A stretch of 64,000 nt of DNA. It comes from Biomphalaria glabrata (lineage: Eukaryota; Mollusca; Gastropoda; Planorbidae). The position numbers and the translations under genes are program-made. The DNA lies in the NCBI RefSeq assembly GCF_947242115.1, contig NC_074716.1, positions 42,238,639 through 42,302,638 of the forward strand. Reading direction: 5' to 3'. Within the stretch, counting starts at the first letter, position 1; every line of letters begins with the position of its first letter. Shown here piece after piece: positions 22,475 to 33,209 of the stretch. The notes beneath the pieces are model-generated. The model ran no database searches, was not told where the DNA came from, and saw only the letters and a program-made list of their open reading frames with translations.

Positions 22475-25468
22475 ATGGCTACATCATCATATGTGGACCT
22501 TAAGGAGGTTAAGGAAACAGCTATGCAGGATGGAAAGGCCATGGAGTTAAAAGGAAAGGACTTAGCAGCTTATGTACAGCAAGTTGTGAAGGAAGAAACG
22601 GAACGTCAAAGACAAGAGATAGAGAGACAAGATAGGATCAGAAAGGAAGAATATGAGAAGCAAAAAGAGGACCAAGAAAGGCAGAGAGAACATGAAGCTA
22701 AAATGGAGAAGATGAGATTGGACGCAGCACAAGCCAGAGCCCAAACTGAACAAGGCAATAACACAAATAACTCAAATAATTATACCACTCAAAGAGACAA
22801 CCCTAATTCGCAGACATGGCTAAAGAGAAAAATACAAAGTTTTGATGAACAGAAGGATGACATTGGTGATTTCCTGAAAAGATATGAGACAAAAATGTCT
22901 ACATTTAATATGCCTGAAGAAGAATGGTCTGAAATACTGATAGACTTTGTTCATGGTCAAGCTCTAACAATATGCCAAAATCATGACCATCATATTGATG
23001 ATAGCTATCAGGTTTTAAAAAAAGAATTATTGAATGCCTATGGTCATAATGCTACAACTTTTGGAAAGAAATACTTTGACAATATACCATCATTAGGAAT
23101 AGAACCCCAAACAACCATTAATATGGAAAAGGATTTTTTCAATAAGTGGGTAAAATTAGAAAAAGTGAATAACTCTTATGAGGGATTAAAAAATTTTATT
23201 CTAGTGGACAACTTTGTAAATAAATGTGATCCTCAATTACAATCTTTTATTAGAGAAAGAAATCCAAAAACTATAGATGAAATAACAGAAATAATGAGAG
23301 TATACAAAAATGCCTATCCAAATAAACCATTTTCCGATAGGGATAAGAGCAAAGTAGATTTAATAGGATACACCAAAGAAAATGTTGATAGAAGTAGAAA
23401 TAGAAACAGATCAAATAGTGGAAATAGAAAATATAGTGAAATAACATGTTTTAAATGTCAAGGAAAAGGTCATATAGCAGCTAACTGTAGAAGAGGGAAT
23501 AGTAGGTCTGGAAGTAGAAATAGATACAATGAACAAAATAACAGTAGATATAGGAGTAGAGATAGGAATGACAGGGGAAATTATAGAAATAGGAGTTACA
23601 GTAGGGAATACAAAAATAAAGGTACAGATAGGGTATATTTCATGGAAGGAAATAGGAACAATTTTGCAGTGTACCCAGGGTTTGTAGATAGAATTCCGAT
23701 GGAATTAATCAGAGATTCAGGTTGTAACACCTTGGCAGTAAAAACTAAATTTGTCAAACCTCATTGGTATAAAGGGTTTACTAGGAAAGTAGAACTAGCA
23801 GATGGCACCGTAAGGGAATTTAAAGCTATAAGGGTATACATTGAAACTCCATTTTTCACTGGTTATTGTGATGGCATTGCAATACCAGAAATGAGATATG
23901 ATATGTTAGTAGGAAACATAAAAGGAGTTAAAGAATGTTCAAGAAAAGAATTAGAAGACTGGCAAAACAAATACAAAAACATAAGACAAAATCATGAAAA
24001 CATAGAAACACAAAATATAACAAGTATGATAATAACAAGATCAATGGATAAACAAGATGAGAAACAGGAAAATACAATAAATGTAATAAGTAATGATGAA
24101 GAAAAAGAAACCAGTAATGTAATACAAATAGAAAATACAGATGTTAAGGAAAGAGAGATAGAAAATGAAACACAAAATAGTCTTGAAACACAAATATCTC
24201 AAAGTGAAAAAGAAACAATACCCACATTTGCATTAGAACAAATGAATGACAATATTATTGGGAAAATTTATTCAAGAATATCAGATAAAAACAATAATAA
24301 TCCAATGGAGAAATTTTGTATAGAGAATAAAATATTATTTAGACAAACAAGTAATGATAACAAGAAAATAAAACAACTTGTCTTACCACAGAAATATTGG
24401 AAAGATGTTTTAATCATGACACATGATAATAATTTAGCAGCACATAGGGGAGTAAAGAAATGTTATAGGAATTTGTCAAAACAAGTATTTTGGCCCAAAA
24501 TGAAAGCAACAATCAACAAATACATAAACTCATGTGACATATGTCAAAAGAGATCTAACAAAAGCTTAGTGAATAAAGCACCTATTCAAGAAATGGATGA
24601 ACCTACAGAACCATTTCAGAAAGTATCTATTGATTTAATAGGACCTTTAATTCAAACTGAAAATAATAACAAATACATTCTAACAGTAATAGACATGTTT
24701 AGTAGATACCCAGAGGCAATCCCATTATCAAATACAAGTGCAGAGAATATAATTAATGCCATAACTCAAAAAGTAATTACAAGACATGGTATACCTAAAA
24801 TTATATTGAGTGATCAGGGATCTCAGTTTAAGTCAGAACAATTTAAGAAATGGACTAAACAATACAATATACAACATATATACTCTTCGGTTTACCACCC
24901 GGAGAGTAACGGTTTATGTGAACGATATGGTGGTTCATTAAAAAGATCACTAACAAAGATAATTCAGAATAATCAGAACAAGTGGGATCATTACATTAAC
25001 TATGTACTATTTGCTCATAGAAACAACATCCATGAAGCAACACAATTTTCACCATATGAAATAATACATGGAAGAAAACCTAGAGATGAATTAGATGTTT
25101 TTAAAGAAAATCTAATAGACAATGAGAATAAATTAAATAATGACAGTGAAACAACAATCACAACAGAATTGAAAGAAATATGGACTCAAGCATATAACAA
25201 CAATAAGAAATACAAACAAAGTGCTCATGAGAATCTAAATAAGAAAAGACAATTGAAAACACTAGAAGTAGGAAACAATGTATTAATATTGATAAATGAC
25301 CTGAAAAATAAAATTGGTAAACAATGGAAAGGTCCATTTAAAGTGATAAAACAAATTAGTGATGTGAATTATCAAATTGAAATAAATGGGAAAATTAAAA
25401 CATATCACATAAATAATTTGAAACTGTATCATGATAGAGAAGATGAGTTGATACAAAACATTCAGTAG
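22475..25468 (+). CDS. Retroelement Gag-protease-integrase frame
   Basis: 997-codon frame of the LTR element. A charged, coiled-coil-like N-terminus (residues 20-95) precedes a capsid-like region (about 110-300). A CCHC zinc knuckle (CFKCQGKGHIAANC) is near residue 324, within an Arg/Ser/Asn-rich nucleic-acid-binding region. A retropepsin-type motif (DSGCN) is near 411. Integrase follows: HHCC zinc domain (about 650-695, ending CDICQ), then a DDE core with D in SIDLIGPL, D in LSDQGSQF and E in NGLCERYGG, spaced D-35-E, and a C-terminal basic domain. Integrase lying here, ahead of reverse transcriptase, is the notable feature. Confidence 0.93.
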   Translation: MATSSYVDLKEVKETAMQDGKAMELKGKDLAAYVQQVVKEETERQRQEIERQDRIRKEEYEKQKEDQERQREHEAKMEKMRLDAAQARAQTEQGNNTNNSNNYTTQRDNPNSQTWLKRKIQSFDEQKDDIGDFLKRYETKMSTFNMPEEEWSEILIDFVHGQALTICQNHDHHIDDSYQVLKKELLNAYGHNATTFGKKYFDNIPSLGIEPQTTINMEKDFFNKWVKLEKVNNSYEGLKNFILVDNFVNKCDPQLQSFIRERNPKTIDEITEIMRVYKNAYPNKPFSDRDKSKVDLIGYTKENVDRSRNRNRSNSGNRKYSEITCFKCQGKGHIAANCRRGNSRSGSRNRYNEQNNSRYRSRDRNDRGNYRNRSYSREYKNKGTDRVYFMEGNRNNFAVYPGFVDRIPMELIRDSGCNTLAVKTKFVKPHWYKGFTRKVELADGTVREFKAIRVYIETPFFTGYCDGIAIPEMRYDMLVGNIKGVKECSRKELEDWQNKYKNIRQNHENIETQNITSMIITRSMDKQDEKQENTINVISNDEEKETSNVIQIENTDVKEREIENETQNSLETQISQSEKETIPTFALEQMNDNIIGKIYSRISDKNNNNPMEKFCIENKILFRQTSNDNKKIKQLVLPQKYWKDVLIMTHDNNLAAHRGVKKCYRNLSKQVFWPKMKATINKYINSCDICQKRSNKSLVNKAPIQEMDEPTEPFQKVSIDLIGPLIQTENNNKYILTVIDMFSRYPEAIPLSNTSAENIINAITQKVITRHGIPKIILSDQGSQFKSEQFKKWTKQYNIQHIYSSVYHPESNGLCERYGGSLKRSLTKIIQNNQNKWDHYINYVLFAHRNNIHEATQFSPYEIIHGRKPRDELDVFKENLIDNENKLNNDSETTITTELKEIWTQAYNNNKKYKQSAHENLNKKRQLKTLEVGNNVLILINDLKNKIGKQWKGPFKVIKQISDVNYQIEINGKIKTYHINNLKLYHDREDELIQNIQ

Positions 25469-25504
25469 GAAATAGAAAATAAATTTTCAGAAAGAGAAGA
25501 ATGC

Positions 25505-26986
25505 TTGATGATAATAACAAATGAAAATCATAATGAAAATGATATTAAGGAAATACCTGTAATTGAAACAAAAGAGAATCAAACTTGGCAAAAGATTAAT
25601 CTTAATAATTTAACTAAGGAAAAGTCAAAAGATATAACTAAAATAATACAGGAATACAAAGAAATTTTTTCCAGCATACCAGGAAAAACTAATATTATTA
25701 AACATGACATTAAAGTAACAGACCCAAAACCTATCAAGCTTAAGCCATATAGAATACCGCTACATTTACAATACAAAGTAAAGAAAGAAATAGACAATTT
25801 ACTAGAATCAGGTATAATTGAGCCATCAACATCTCCTTATGCTTCACCAATTGTGATAGCCAAAAAGAAGAATGGAGATATAAGGTTATGTATTGATTAT
25901 AGGAAACTTAACAACATCACAGAATTTGACCCATATCCAATGCCAAATATAGAGGATATTTTACATAAATTAAATGGAGCAAAATTTTTTACTAAATTAG
26001 ATTTAACTAAAGGTTATTGGCAAATACCTTTAACAGAAAATGCAAAACCTTACACAGCATTTGTAACACCATATGGTATTTTTCAATGGAATTATATGAG
26101 TTTTGGATTAGTAAATGCACCAGCCACATTTAATAGAATGATGAACATGATAATTGGAAACAAAGAAAATGTTATTTGCTATTTGGATGACATATGTATT
26201 TTTAATAATAGTTGGGAGGAACATTTGATAGATGTAAAAGAAGTGTTTAAAATAATAAAAGAAAGTGGACTTACAATTCAAGCAGAAAAAGTAGAAATAG
26301 GATTGGAGGAAATAATCTTCTTAGGACATAAAGTAAATAACAACATGATTAGCCCTATTGAAGATAACATAAAGAAAGTACTTAATATTGAAATACCTAC
26401 AACAAAAAGACAAATTAAAAGCATATTAGGAATAGTAAATTATTACAGAAAGTTTATAAAGAACTTAGCAGAAATAGTGAATCCATTAAATGACTTACTT
26501 AAAAAAGGAAAACCTCAAAAAGTAGTTTGTAATGAGGAATGTGTGAAAGCTATTGACAGAATTAAAGATGTTTTTAGTCATGAACTAATATTAAGGCTAC
26601 CTGATAAAGACAAAATATTTTATGTCACAACTGATGCATCTGGTAATGCTATTGGTGGTTGTTTAATGCAGAACTATGATAACTTACATCCTATATTATA
26701 TGTAAGCAGAAAATTGTCAGAGGCAGAGAAAAAATATAGTGTCATTGAAAGAGAAGCCTTAGCTGTAATATGGGTAATTACTAAGCTAGAGAGCTATCTA
26801 ATAGGAAGGAAATTCATATTATTAACTGATCATAAACCTATTCAGTATATACAACAAAAGAGCATGAAAAACAGTCGTGTTTATAGATGGTTCTTAGCAC
26901 TACAGGAATATAAATTTGAAGTGAAAGCTATTAGTGGATCTGTGAATATTGTAGCTGATCTATTGTCTAGAATGACATTGAAATGA
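25505..26986 (+). CDS. Retroelement reverse transcriptase-RNase H frame
   Basis: 493-codon frame of the LTR element. RT motifs in order: RLCIDYRKLNNIT, FTKLDLTKGYWQIPL, MSFGLVNAPATFNRMMN and the YLDD catalytic box (YLDDICIF). RNase H follows with TTDASGNAIGG, EREALAVIW and TDHKPIQYI, ending near VADLLSRM. Nothing integrase-like follows; the integrase lies in the upstream frame. How this frame is expressed is not evident from the sequence alone. Confidence 0.93.
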   Translation: MMIITNENHNENDIKEIPVIETKENQTWQKINLNNLTKEKSKDITKIIQEYKEIFSSIPGKTNIIKHDIKVTDPKPIKLKPYRIPLHLQYKVKKEIDNLLESGIIEPSTSPYASPIVIAKKKNGDIRLCIDYRKLNNITEFDPYPMPNIEDILHKLNGAKFFTKLDLTKGYWQIPLTENAKPYTAFVTPYGIFQWNYMSFGLVNAPATFNRMMNMIIGNKENVICYLDDICIFNNSWEEHLIDVKEVFKIIKESGLTIQAEKVEIGLEEIIFLGHKVNNNMISPIEDNIKKVLNIEIPTTKRQIKSILGIVNYYRKFIKNLAEIVNPLNDLLKKGKPQKVVCNEECVKAIDRIKDVFSHELILRLPDKDKIFYVTTDASGNAIGGCLMQNYDNLHPILYVSRKLSEAEKKYSVIEREALAVIWVITKLESYLIGRKFILLTDHKPIQYIQQKSMKNSRVYRWFLALQEYKFEVKAISGSVNIVADLLSRMTLK

Positions 26987-27627
26987 AATAAGTTTGTAAA
27001 TAAACTATGATTATATTGATCATGTAATATATATTAATATATTGACACCATTTATATGTTATGGAAAAGGGAGATAAGTAAATTTGATGTTAAGCATTTA
27101 AAAGTAAGTATGGATATTTTTTTTTTGTGAATCATTTCATATATCATTGACGAAAGTTAGTTCTATGGAAAAGGGTGAGTATAAAAGAAAAATGGACAAA
27201 AGCGTATAAAAGGGTGGTAAGAAAAAATTTATTGAATGTGTAAATAAAGTCTATAATTGTTTTTTGAAATGTTGTATTTTATCAGATTACTACCAGTGAA
27301 GAACATTTGTGAGTGTATGACGTGCCCATAAGATGCCACATTTTCCTCCATAATGAACTGTGTACTAATGAAGATGATTCTGGAATGTTATGATGAACTG
27401 TGTACTAATGAAGATGATTTTGGAATGTTATGAACATTGACATTGAATATGAAGAACTGTCAAGTCAAGATGAAAAGGTCAAGATGAAGAAGTCAAGATG
27501 AAGATGTCAAGATGAAGATGTCAAGATTTTATGTTTGTGGTCTTCCCCTTAAATTGAAAATGCCCTTGTAAGACTTGACAGTAGTGGAAAAATATTGACA
27601 TATTTTTTTTCAAGGGGGGGAGGAATC
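26987..27627 (+). other. 3' untranslated stretch of the retroelement with tandem repeats and purine tract
   Basis: Contains a 40-bp near-perfect tandem pair (GAACTGTGTACTAATGAAGA, 27352-27430) and short GTCAAGATGAAGA repeats (27460-27525). A purine-rich tract (CAAGGGGGGGAGGAATC) directly precedes the 3' LTR, in the position expected for the plus-strand primer. Confidence 0.8.
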
Positions 27628-27989
27628 TGTTAGACACCTTATTTATATAGGTTAGTTATTTAGCGACGCACCATAGAAGACGTATATTGAACGGGACTAG
27701 TGACGTTTGGGATATGTTGGGTTAGAGACCGGAAAATCAGTTAGCGATAGAACATTCCAGGGTAACGACGTGTTTAGTGACAGAGACTTCTACTGTGGCC
27801 TTTTATCAGAATAAATCCATGTACAATTGTTCATCAGAGTCGACTACATCTCTTCACTAGTTAAAACAGGTGTTGTTTTATTTTGTCTGACTTGTTGGTC
27901 AACTACACGTAATACACCCGAACAATTACACCCAAACGATTGCAGAGTAATTGGTTGACTTCAAGACAGCCTGAATAAGCAACATCACA
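27628..27989 (+). repeat. 3' LTR
   Basis: 362 bp, apparently identical to the 5' LTR. The flanking CAAG matches the left target site. Confidence 0.95.
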
Positions 27990-28710
27990 CAAGCAGGGAG
28001 GTGTGCTCGCAACTACTCTGTTTGGCATATTTGTTTCCAACTGTGACGATCACACTTGCCGGGGATTATATTATTAAACTTGATAACTCAATGAAGTGAA
28101 GAAACATCTTTCTGTATTTTCTTCAAAACTTCTTTAATAATACTTCTTCAACTTTCACATCAAATTAACTTCTCATTTTAATAACAACTTAACTTGATAC
28201 TTCATAAATAAAACTTAAAGATACATGAAACTTCACTTAGTATAACTTCAACTTCAAGTAATATAACTTCAGATAATATTACTTCAACTAATAAAACTTT
28301 AATTAAATGGACCCGCTAATATCACAAAACTTAACCAAACCTTTGCTAAGAGAGGACTTAAACGATAACTAAGCAAAGACCCCGTCTAACTGACTTTCCC
28401 TTAATTTATACCTTTCTTAATCGTACATTCCAGAATCATGGAAACTTCTCCCCTAATTATTTTAGTAACTTTGACCTTCTAGAAGCTGACGTGTGCTATT
28501 TTTTTCCCCTTAACCTCTTTCTTTGATTGGATACCTAAAATTAACTTGTTTACGCTGGACACTTGCACTGATTTGACCTCGCTTCTAGAAACTGGTCGAA
28601 ATAGGTCACAGACTCGACTCGTGACACCAACCTACAGCGTTATACTTACATAGACATCAACGAAGGTGTATTTCTCCAAAGAAGATCCTCTGGAAAACTC
28701 TTCAGTGTAC
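27990..28710 (+). mobile_element. LINE reverse-transcriptase fragment, right part, itself interrupted
   Basis: 27990-28040 continues the LINE RT (QGGVLATTLFGIF). 28041-28640 is unrelated AT-rich sequence with many ACTTCA words, and 28650-28710 resumes LINE-like translation (EGVFLQRRSSGKLFS). The 600-bp insert starts CTGTGACGATCACAC and ends near ACTCGTGACACC. Those ends are only weakly complementary, so I do not assign it to a family. Confidence 0.6.
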
Positions 28711-29341
28711 AGCTTTTCAGACTTATATTACATTTGATTTTCCTGCCCACCCCCCAACCCTACAAAATAATATTCATATCCATTTCAAATAATTTTCTTG
28801 CCAAAAAGTGAAAAGGCGAGAAAAAAAATCATTCTCCCTTTTAGGTTGTTCCATATTTAAAGTAAGAAATTAACGATACATGAATGTTTAAATTGCTCAA
28901 ACTGAATTATGTTACATATTTACTCTCCATAATGTCCAAAAGTCTTAATATAGATAACAGATTATTCTGTTACTTTTTAATTGTTAAAATAGTCATAATC
29001 AAAGTATTATTTGAAGCCACTCTGACTTATTACATTTAATTTTCTTTACAAAAGTTCCAGAAATATCATTATCGATAGCAGGTTGCTCTTTCTGTATTAA
29101 AGAGATAAAATACATATGATAAACGCCAAATGGTTTTCTCTTATTAATTATATTACAATTAATTTTCTAGCTAGAATATCCAGAAATATCATTAAACATA
29201 AGCAGATCCATTGGGGACCCCCTCAGAGTTTGAAATCTCATTTACTTTTTTGTTGTTGTTTTTTAAAGCAATCAAATTCATTAATAATGAAAAATGAAGA
29301 GAGAGATATGAACAGACTACCTAGGTGATATTATATATTAG
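28711..29341. other. AT-rich intergenic, no gene seen
   Basis: No supported gene. A 70-codon plus-strand frame (29116-29328) lacks motifs. Confidence 0.4.
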
Positions 29342-29347
29342 TTTATT
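29342..29347 (-). promoter_or_regulatory. Candidate poly(A) signal of secreted-peptide gene 2
   Basis: Minus-strand AATAAA about 155 bp past the stop of paralogue 2, similar to the spacing in paralogue 1. Confidence 0.45.
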
Positions 29348-29500
29348 ACTTATGGTCTACAAATATATTTGTTGAATCCTAAACATTTTCCTCTTGAATC
29401 TGTGTTGAAGTGCTTTCATTTCTTATCCTTTACATGTATTTTGTGCCATGAAATGCCCTTTGGCAAGACGTTGCCCTGCACCTTTGGAATCAGACGGAAC

Positions 29501-29857
29501 CTAAACATCGCCCAGCACATCACTCGGAGCACCACTGACGAAAGGTAAACCACCGACAAGACTTTGGAAAACATTGAGAGGGCTATTTGAAGTACTCTCT
29601 AGCAAATCTCCAACAAGAGGAACACTTCCATCCGCATTCGTTTCCGTGATCAAAGCATTCTTTAGTGCCTCGTCTACACTTGGAGTGTGAGAGTAAAAAA
29701 TATCTAAATCTGTGTTCCAGGGAATCTGAGCCTGACTTGGGGAAATAGTATGCCTGGCAAAGTCTTCCTCGGTTTCAGCTGCTCTGCGATTCCTTGTAAA
29801 GCACAAGACTGATCCAAGAGCGAGACTCATGACGACAAGGCTGACCACGTTCAACAT
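29501..29857 (-). CDS. Secreted prepro-type protein, paralogue 2 (118 aa)
   Basis: Single coding exon; the ATG at 29857 follows a CACCAG 3' splice site directly. The signal peptide (MLNVVSLVVMSLALGSVLCF) is almost identical to that of paralogue 3. The pro-region (AAETEEDFARH, residues 26-36) is conserved, but Arg-His replaces the Arg-Arg of the other two. The middle is unlike the paralogues: it is polar and acidic with aromatic residues (WNTDLDIFYSHTP). The C-terminus returns to the family's Gly/Pro/Val/Leu style (VGGLPFVSG). It lacks the 17-residue repeats. Strong N-terminal and weak C-terminal conservation suggests a conserved secretion leader with a fast-changing product. The candidate promoter is the block at 35159-35430. 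Function unknown. Confidence 0.85.
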   Translation of the reverse strand: MLNVVSLVVMSLALGSVLCFTRNRRAAETEEDFARHTISPSQAQIPWNTDLDIFYSHTPSVDEALKNALITETNADGSVPLVGDLLESTSNSPLNVFQSLVGGLPFVSGAPSDVLGDV

Positions 29858-29859
29858 CT

Positions 29860-31360
29860 GGTGACAAATGTTGAAATAAAAATATTATTTCAAAAAGATA
29901 ACATTAGAAAGGAAAGCGAACAACAAATAGACTTTCATTAACCCAGACCTGAGCAACTGAAATTATCTACTTTATATTTGTAAAATACCACTCATTCATC
30001 AAGAGATCTCTTAAACCGTTGTACAGATCTGCATGAAATTTTGTACACAGGATCCTTTTACTCCCTAGACGCTCACTAAAAATGGTTTTATGACAGACTC
30101 GCAATCTGAGGCCCGCTATTCTTGAAAAACCGCCAGCTTTCTATCAAGCATGTTTATTTTATTTTCGGTATTTTCACAAAAGGCCGCAGTCCACATCTAA
30201 GGCATTTTTTAAAAAAAAACGAATTTCGTACTTTTAAAGCATTTTTTTTCTTTTTCCCTAAGTCTACTTATTTTTAATATGCCTTGCGTCATTTCCACTT
30301 TCTTTTAGACAAAACCAATCCCAATAGTCTTTTTCTTTCTTTTTTTTTTTTGAGATAGAGATAAAGAGAGAGAGCAAGGAATATGGTCAAGGTTGAAATA
30401 GAGATTTAACTGAGAAGCGGAAGAAAAGACCTAGACTGTACAAAGGACTAACTTTTGTTTTTTGGCCCGGGGGAGAACGGATAATGGATACTGCTACTTT
30501 AATTAACGGGCCCAAAATATGAGTGCATGTATGTGTCGGCGCAATATGAAGCGCGTTTTTTTTCCAAATCAAGTCAAAAGTCTATGTCGGAAAAAATTAC
30601 GAAGCGGGGGTTAAAAAACCAAAATGGGGTTTCCAGAGAACGAAAGAGAGAGACAGAGAAGAAAAGAGAGAGAGAGAGAATGCTAGAGAGAGCGGACCGT
30701 AAAATTGTTACACACTAATTCACGGCAAAAAAAGTTATGTTATCTTGATCGTTAAAGTGTGTCCGTTTATAAAAATTTGATAATAGAAATAAAGAGAGTA
30801 TTCCGGCCATAATAAACAATATAAAGCATGTTAACAGATTGTAGCCGGTGTGTACTTCTAGTTTAATAGAGCTCTTGATTTGGAGGATATTAGGGCAGTA
30901 GACACTTGGTGTGAAGAGGTTTCAGATCTTTATGGAGACAGCTTGTTGCCCAATGCGCCAAACGGCTAAGGAGGATCTGAGTCTAAGTAAGTCTTAGATT
31001 TGGGTGTTTTATTATATCATAAATTACAGACTTTAAATGTATGGTGCCACTTTAAAAAAAAATTAAGAAAATTACGATCTACGCGTATTTATGTGTTAAT
31101 CTAGTTATTTCATCCTAAGTCATTGCATCCCACAATTAAATTTTTTTTCCCAGTCTTAAAGTTAAGGCTTTGAACTTATTTTATCTAATATGCTAATCTC
31201 TTTGTTTTATAAGTTTGACATGTTATTAGAGTGTATATAGTGTCCCCCCTTCCCCCTCCATTTACATTCTTGTTGAGAAATCTGATAAAATATGGACATA
31301 AGTAGACACATTGTAAAGCTGGCTCAGTATTTAGTTACATTACTTCAACATGATGTAGGG
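29860..31360. other. Intron of paralogue 2, proximal part
   Basis: AT-rich. It has a hAT-like start at 29944 (CAGACCTGAGCAACTG) without a matching end, and GA-rich simple sequence at 30350-30375 and 30645-30690. No exon recognised. Confidence 0.4.
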
Positions 31361-31552
31361 CAGTGTTTCACAAAACATTTTTGCCAAACGGAACTATTCA
31401 CACATCCTGAGTATTTAGCGGAACACTTTGCTTATTTTTGACATATTAGTTCACTTGGTAGCTTACTAGCTAACTCCAGTAGTTCGTGGAAGACCAATTC
31501 AGGCCTTGTGGAGCAGTCGGGTTCCGCGGAACATAGCGTGAATAAAACACTG
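31361..31552. mobile_element. hAT-type MITE (CAGTGTTTC ends)
   Basis: 192 bp. Left end CAGTGTTTCACAAAAC and right end GTGAATAAAACACTG are inverse complements over about nine bases. Flanking octamers ATGTAGGG and ACGCAGGG differ only at two C/T sites, consistent with a decayed 8-bp duplication. The interior (CCTGAGTATTTAGCGGAACA) matches 53255-53275, so this is one family. Confidence 0.75.
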
Positions 31553-31560
31553 ACGCAGGG

Positions 31561-32270
31561 CAGCGGTTCTCAAACTGTCGTTCGGGGACCTCCAGGGTCC
31601 GCAAGACAAACACAGGGTTCCGCAGAAAGCTGAAAACTTCATACAATTAAAGTAACTTCTTCGCTAAAAGCCAGTTTATCCTATCAGTTAATTTTAATAA
31701 TAATATTTCTATGACGCATTATTCTATGATGAACTAAACCAAAGATTTGAAGACATTCTTCCCGTGGACACTCCCTATAAGGTATTGAGCCTTTTAACAC
31801 GTGACCAAACTCAGAGCTCAAACAAAGATGAATCCAAACTAATACAGGAGCAGCTTATTGAAATATCCACAAACGAGGAACTTTTACCAATGTATGAACA
31901 AGGGTACCACAAATTCTGTTTTAATAGTCAGCATTATGGAAGTTGTTGGCCGCTTTCCCGTCTTCTTATTGAGTACAACGTGGATTCATTGTCGTCATGA
32001 GCCTCATCACAAAGTCAAAGAAACTGACTAGAAATGTGTGCTCGTTGAAAGTTGCGTTTCCTACTTGCAAACATTGAGCCGGAAATAAATACACTCATAA
32101 CATCTCATCCACAAATATTTTTAATTGAAACAAAAGTTATAATCTGAATAAACACTCCATCAGTAGTATATTTTTTTTTACATTTGTCACATATATACCA
32201 ATGCATTTGTGAAGCTTTTTGGCTTAGGTGTCCGTCGTGGGCAAGTTTTGACTATTTAAGAGGGTCCGAG
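31561..32270 (+). mobile_element. Decayed hAT transposon, C-terminal transposase relic
   Basis: Starts CAGCGGTTCTCAAACTG, a typical hAT end. 31728-32000 translates as ELNQRFEDILPVDTPYKVL.. and KLIQEQLIEISTNEELLPMY; after a frame change, GFIVVMSLITKSKKLTRN and PEINTLITSHP-like pieces follow to about 32110. These are the hAT C-terminal (dimerisation) region of the ZBED5/FAM200 type, internally deleted. The right inverted repeat was not found. The fold-back element at 32281 may have inserted into it. Confidence 0.7.
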
Positions 32271-32280
32271 GGACCGCAAG

Positions 32281-32910
32281 GTGCGAAGCAGGACGTTTTG
32301 GCGCCGACGTTTTGGCGCGAAGGCTGTTTTGGCGATGGGACGTTTTGGCGCGAAATACATTATGTACGTTTATTGTACGTTTATTGTATTATTTCTTTTA
32401 AAAGAATTATTCATATCTGTTTTGCATGATTGTTTCTGTTAAGACATATTTTTTCACTTACTAAATGTAAATGTGTGTTTGTGTTTGACATCATTTTCTT
32501 TAATAAACATTTTGGCTTGTGTATGTGTGTTTATTAAGAGGCACACTTTTATTTCAAAAAAGTTTTTTAAGATATTACTTTAAAATTAAAAAACAAAATG
32601 AAACGATGATAGACTAAAAATTGATGCAATTATTTGTTTACATTAACATAGGTTTGCTTAATGACTGTATGGTATCTCCAACTATACATACCAAACACTT
32701 GCTAATAAAAACAATTCGCTGAACGGTGTAAGAATTCATACTATACATACAATATTATGGTAGAGTGAAATAAACATTGTTATAAATGCTACGTGCTTAT
32801 TAAATTATCGTCAAATGATATCTCGCGCCAAAACGTCCCGTCGCCAAAACGGCTCGCGCCAAAACGTCCCGTCGCCAAAACGGCGTCGCCAAAACGTCAC
32901 GTACCGCGCA
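32281..32910. mobile_element. Fold-back/MITE element with GCGCCAAAACGT arms
   Basis: Left arm (32290-32352) holds four copies of a (G)ACGTTTTGGCG(C) motif. The right arm (32822-32902) holds five of the inverse, CGCCAAAACGTC. The 465 bp between is AT-rich and non-coding. Flanks share GCAAGG (CCGCAAGG left, GCGCAAGG right), a possible target duplication. Arms made of repeated motif units are typical of fold-back elements. Confidence 0.8.
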
Positions 32911-33209
32911 AGGCGGTATCTTCAAAGGCCAAGATGTAGAGGACGTAGTGGACATGTCTTAAGAGATAAGATAAAAACGAAACAATCATCTTTGTTTTTG
33001 AAGTAACGTCTCTATCTTATAAGATAGAATTTTTATGATCATGCCATCGTGTGGAGTTGTTTTTTTTTTTATCTCCCACGAGTGCTTCCCCAGATGATGG
33101 GTAGGGGAATGCCCTCCAGATACGGGAAATAAAAATAAAAGTCATATAAGAATATTGTTATGAAAGCTGTAACACTTTAAAAAACCGGACTGATTACAAC
33201 GGAAAACGA

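Larger units (their letters stand above)
19803..27989 (+). mobile_element. Ty3/gypsy-type LTR retroelement with Gmr1-like domain order
   Basis: 8187 bp, bounded by two 362-bp LTRs that look identical by eye, with a 4-bp target duplication CAAG (19799-19802, 27990-27993). Parts in order: LTR, primer-binding region, a leader of about 2.3 kb, a frame for Gag, protease and integrase, a frame for reverse transcriptase and RNase H, a 3' untranslated stretch, a purine tract and LTR. Integrase upstream of reverse transcriptase is the copia arrangement, yet the RT and integrase sequences are gypsy-like; that combination is known for Gmr1-like elements. No envelope frame was seen. It looks whole with no obvious breaks, and LTR identity implies a very recent insertion. 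Confidence 0.92.

Noticed and set aside
28041-28640. Transposon with TGTGACG..CGTGACA ends
   Set aside because: End complementarity is short and imperfect, and no target duplication was found. Left as unassigned insert.
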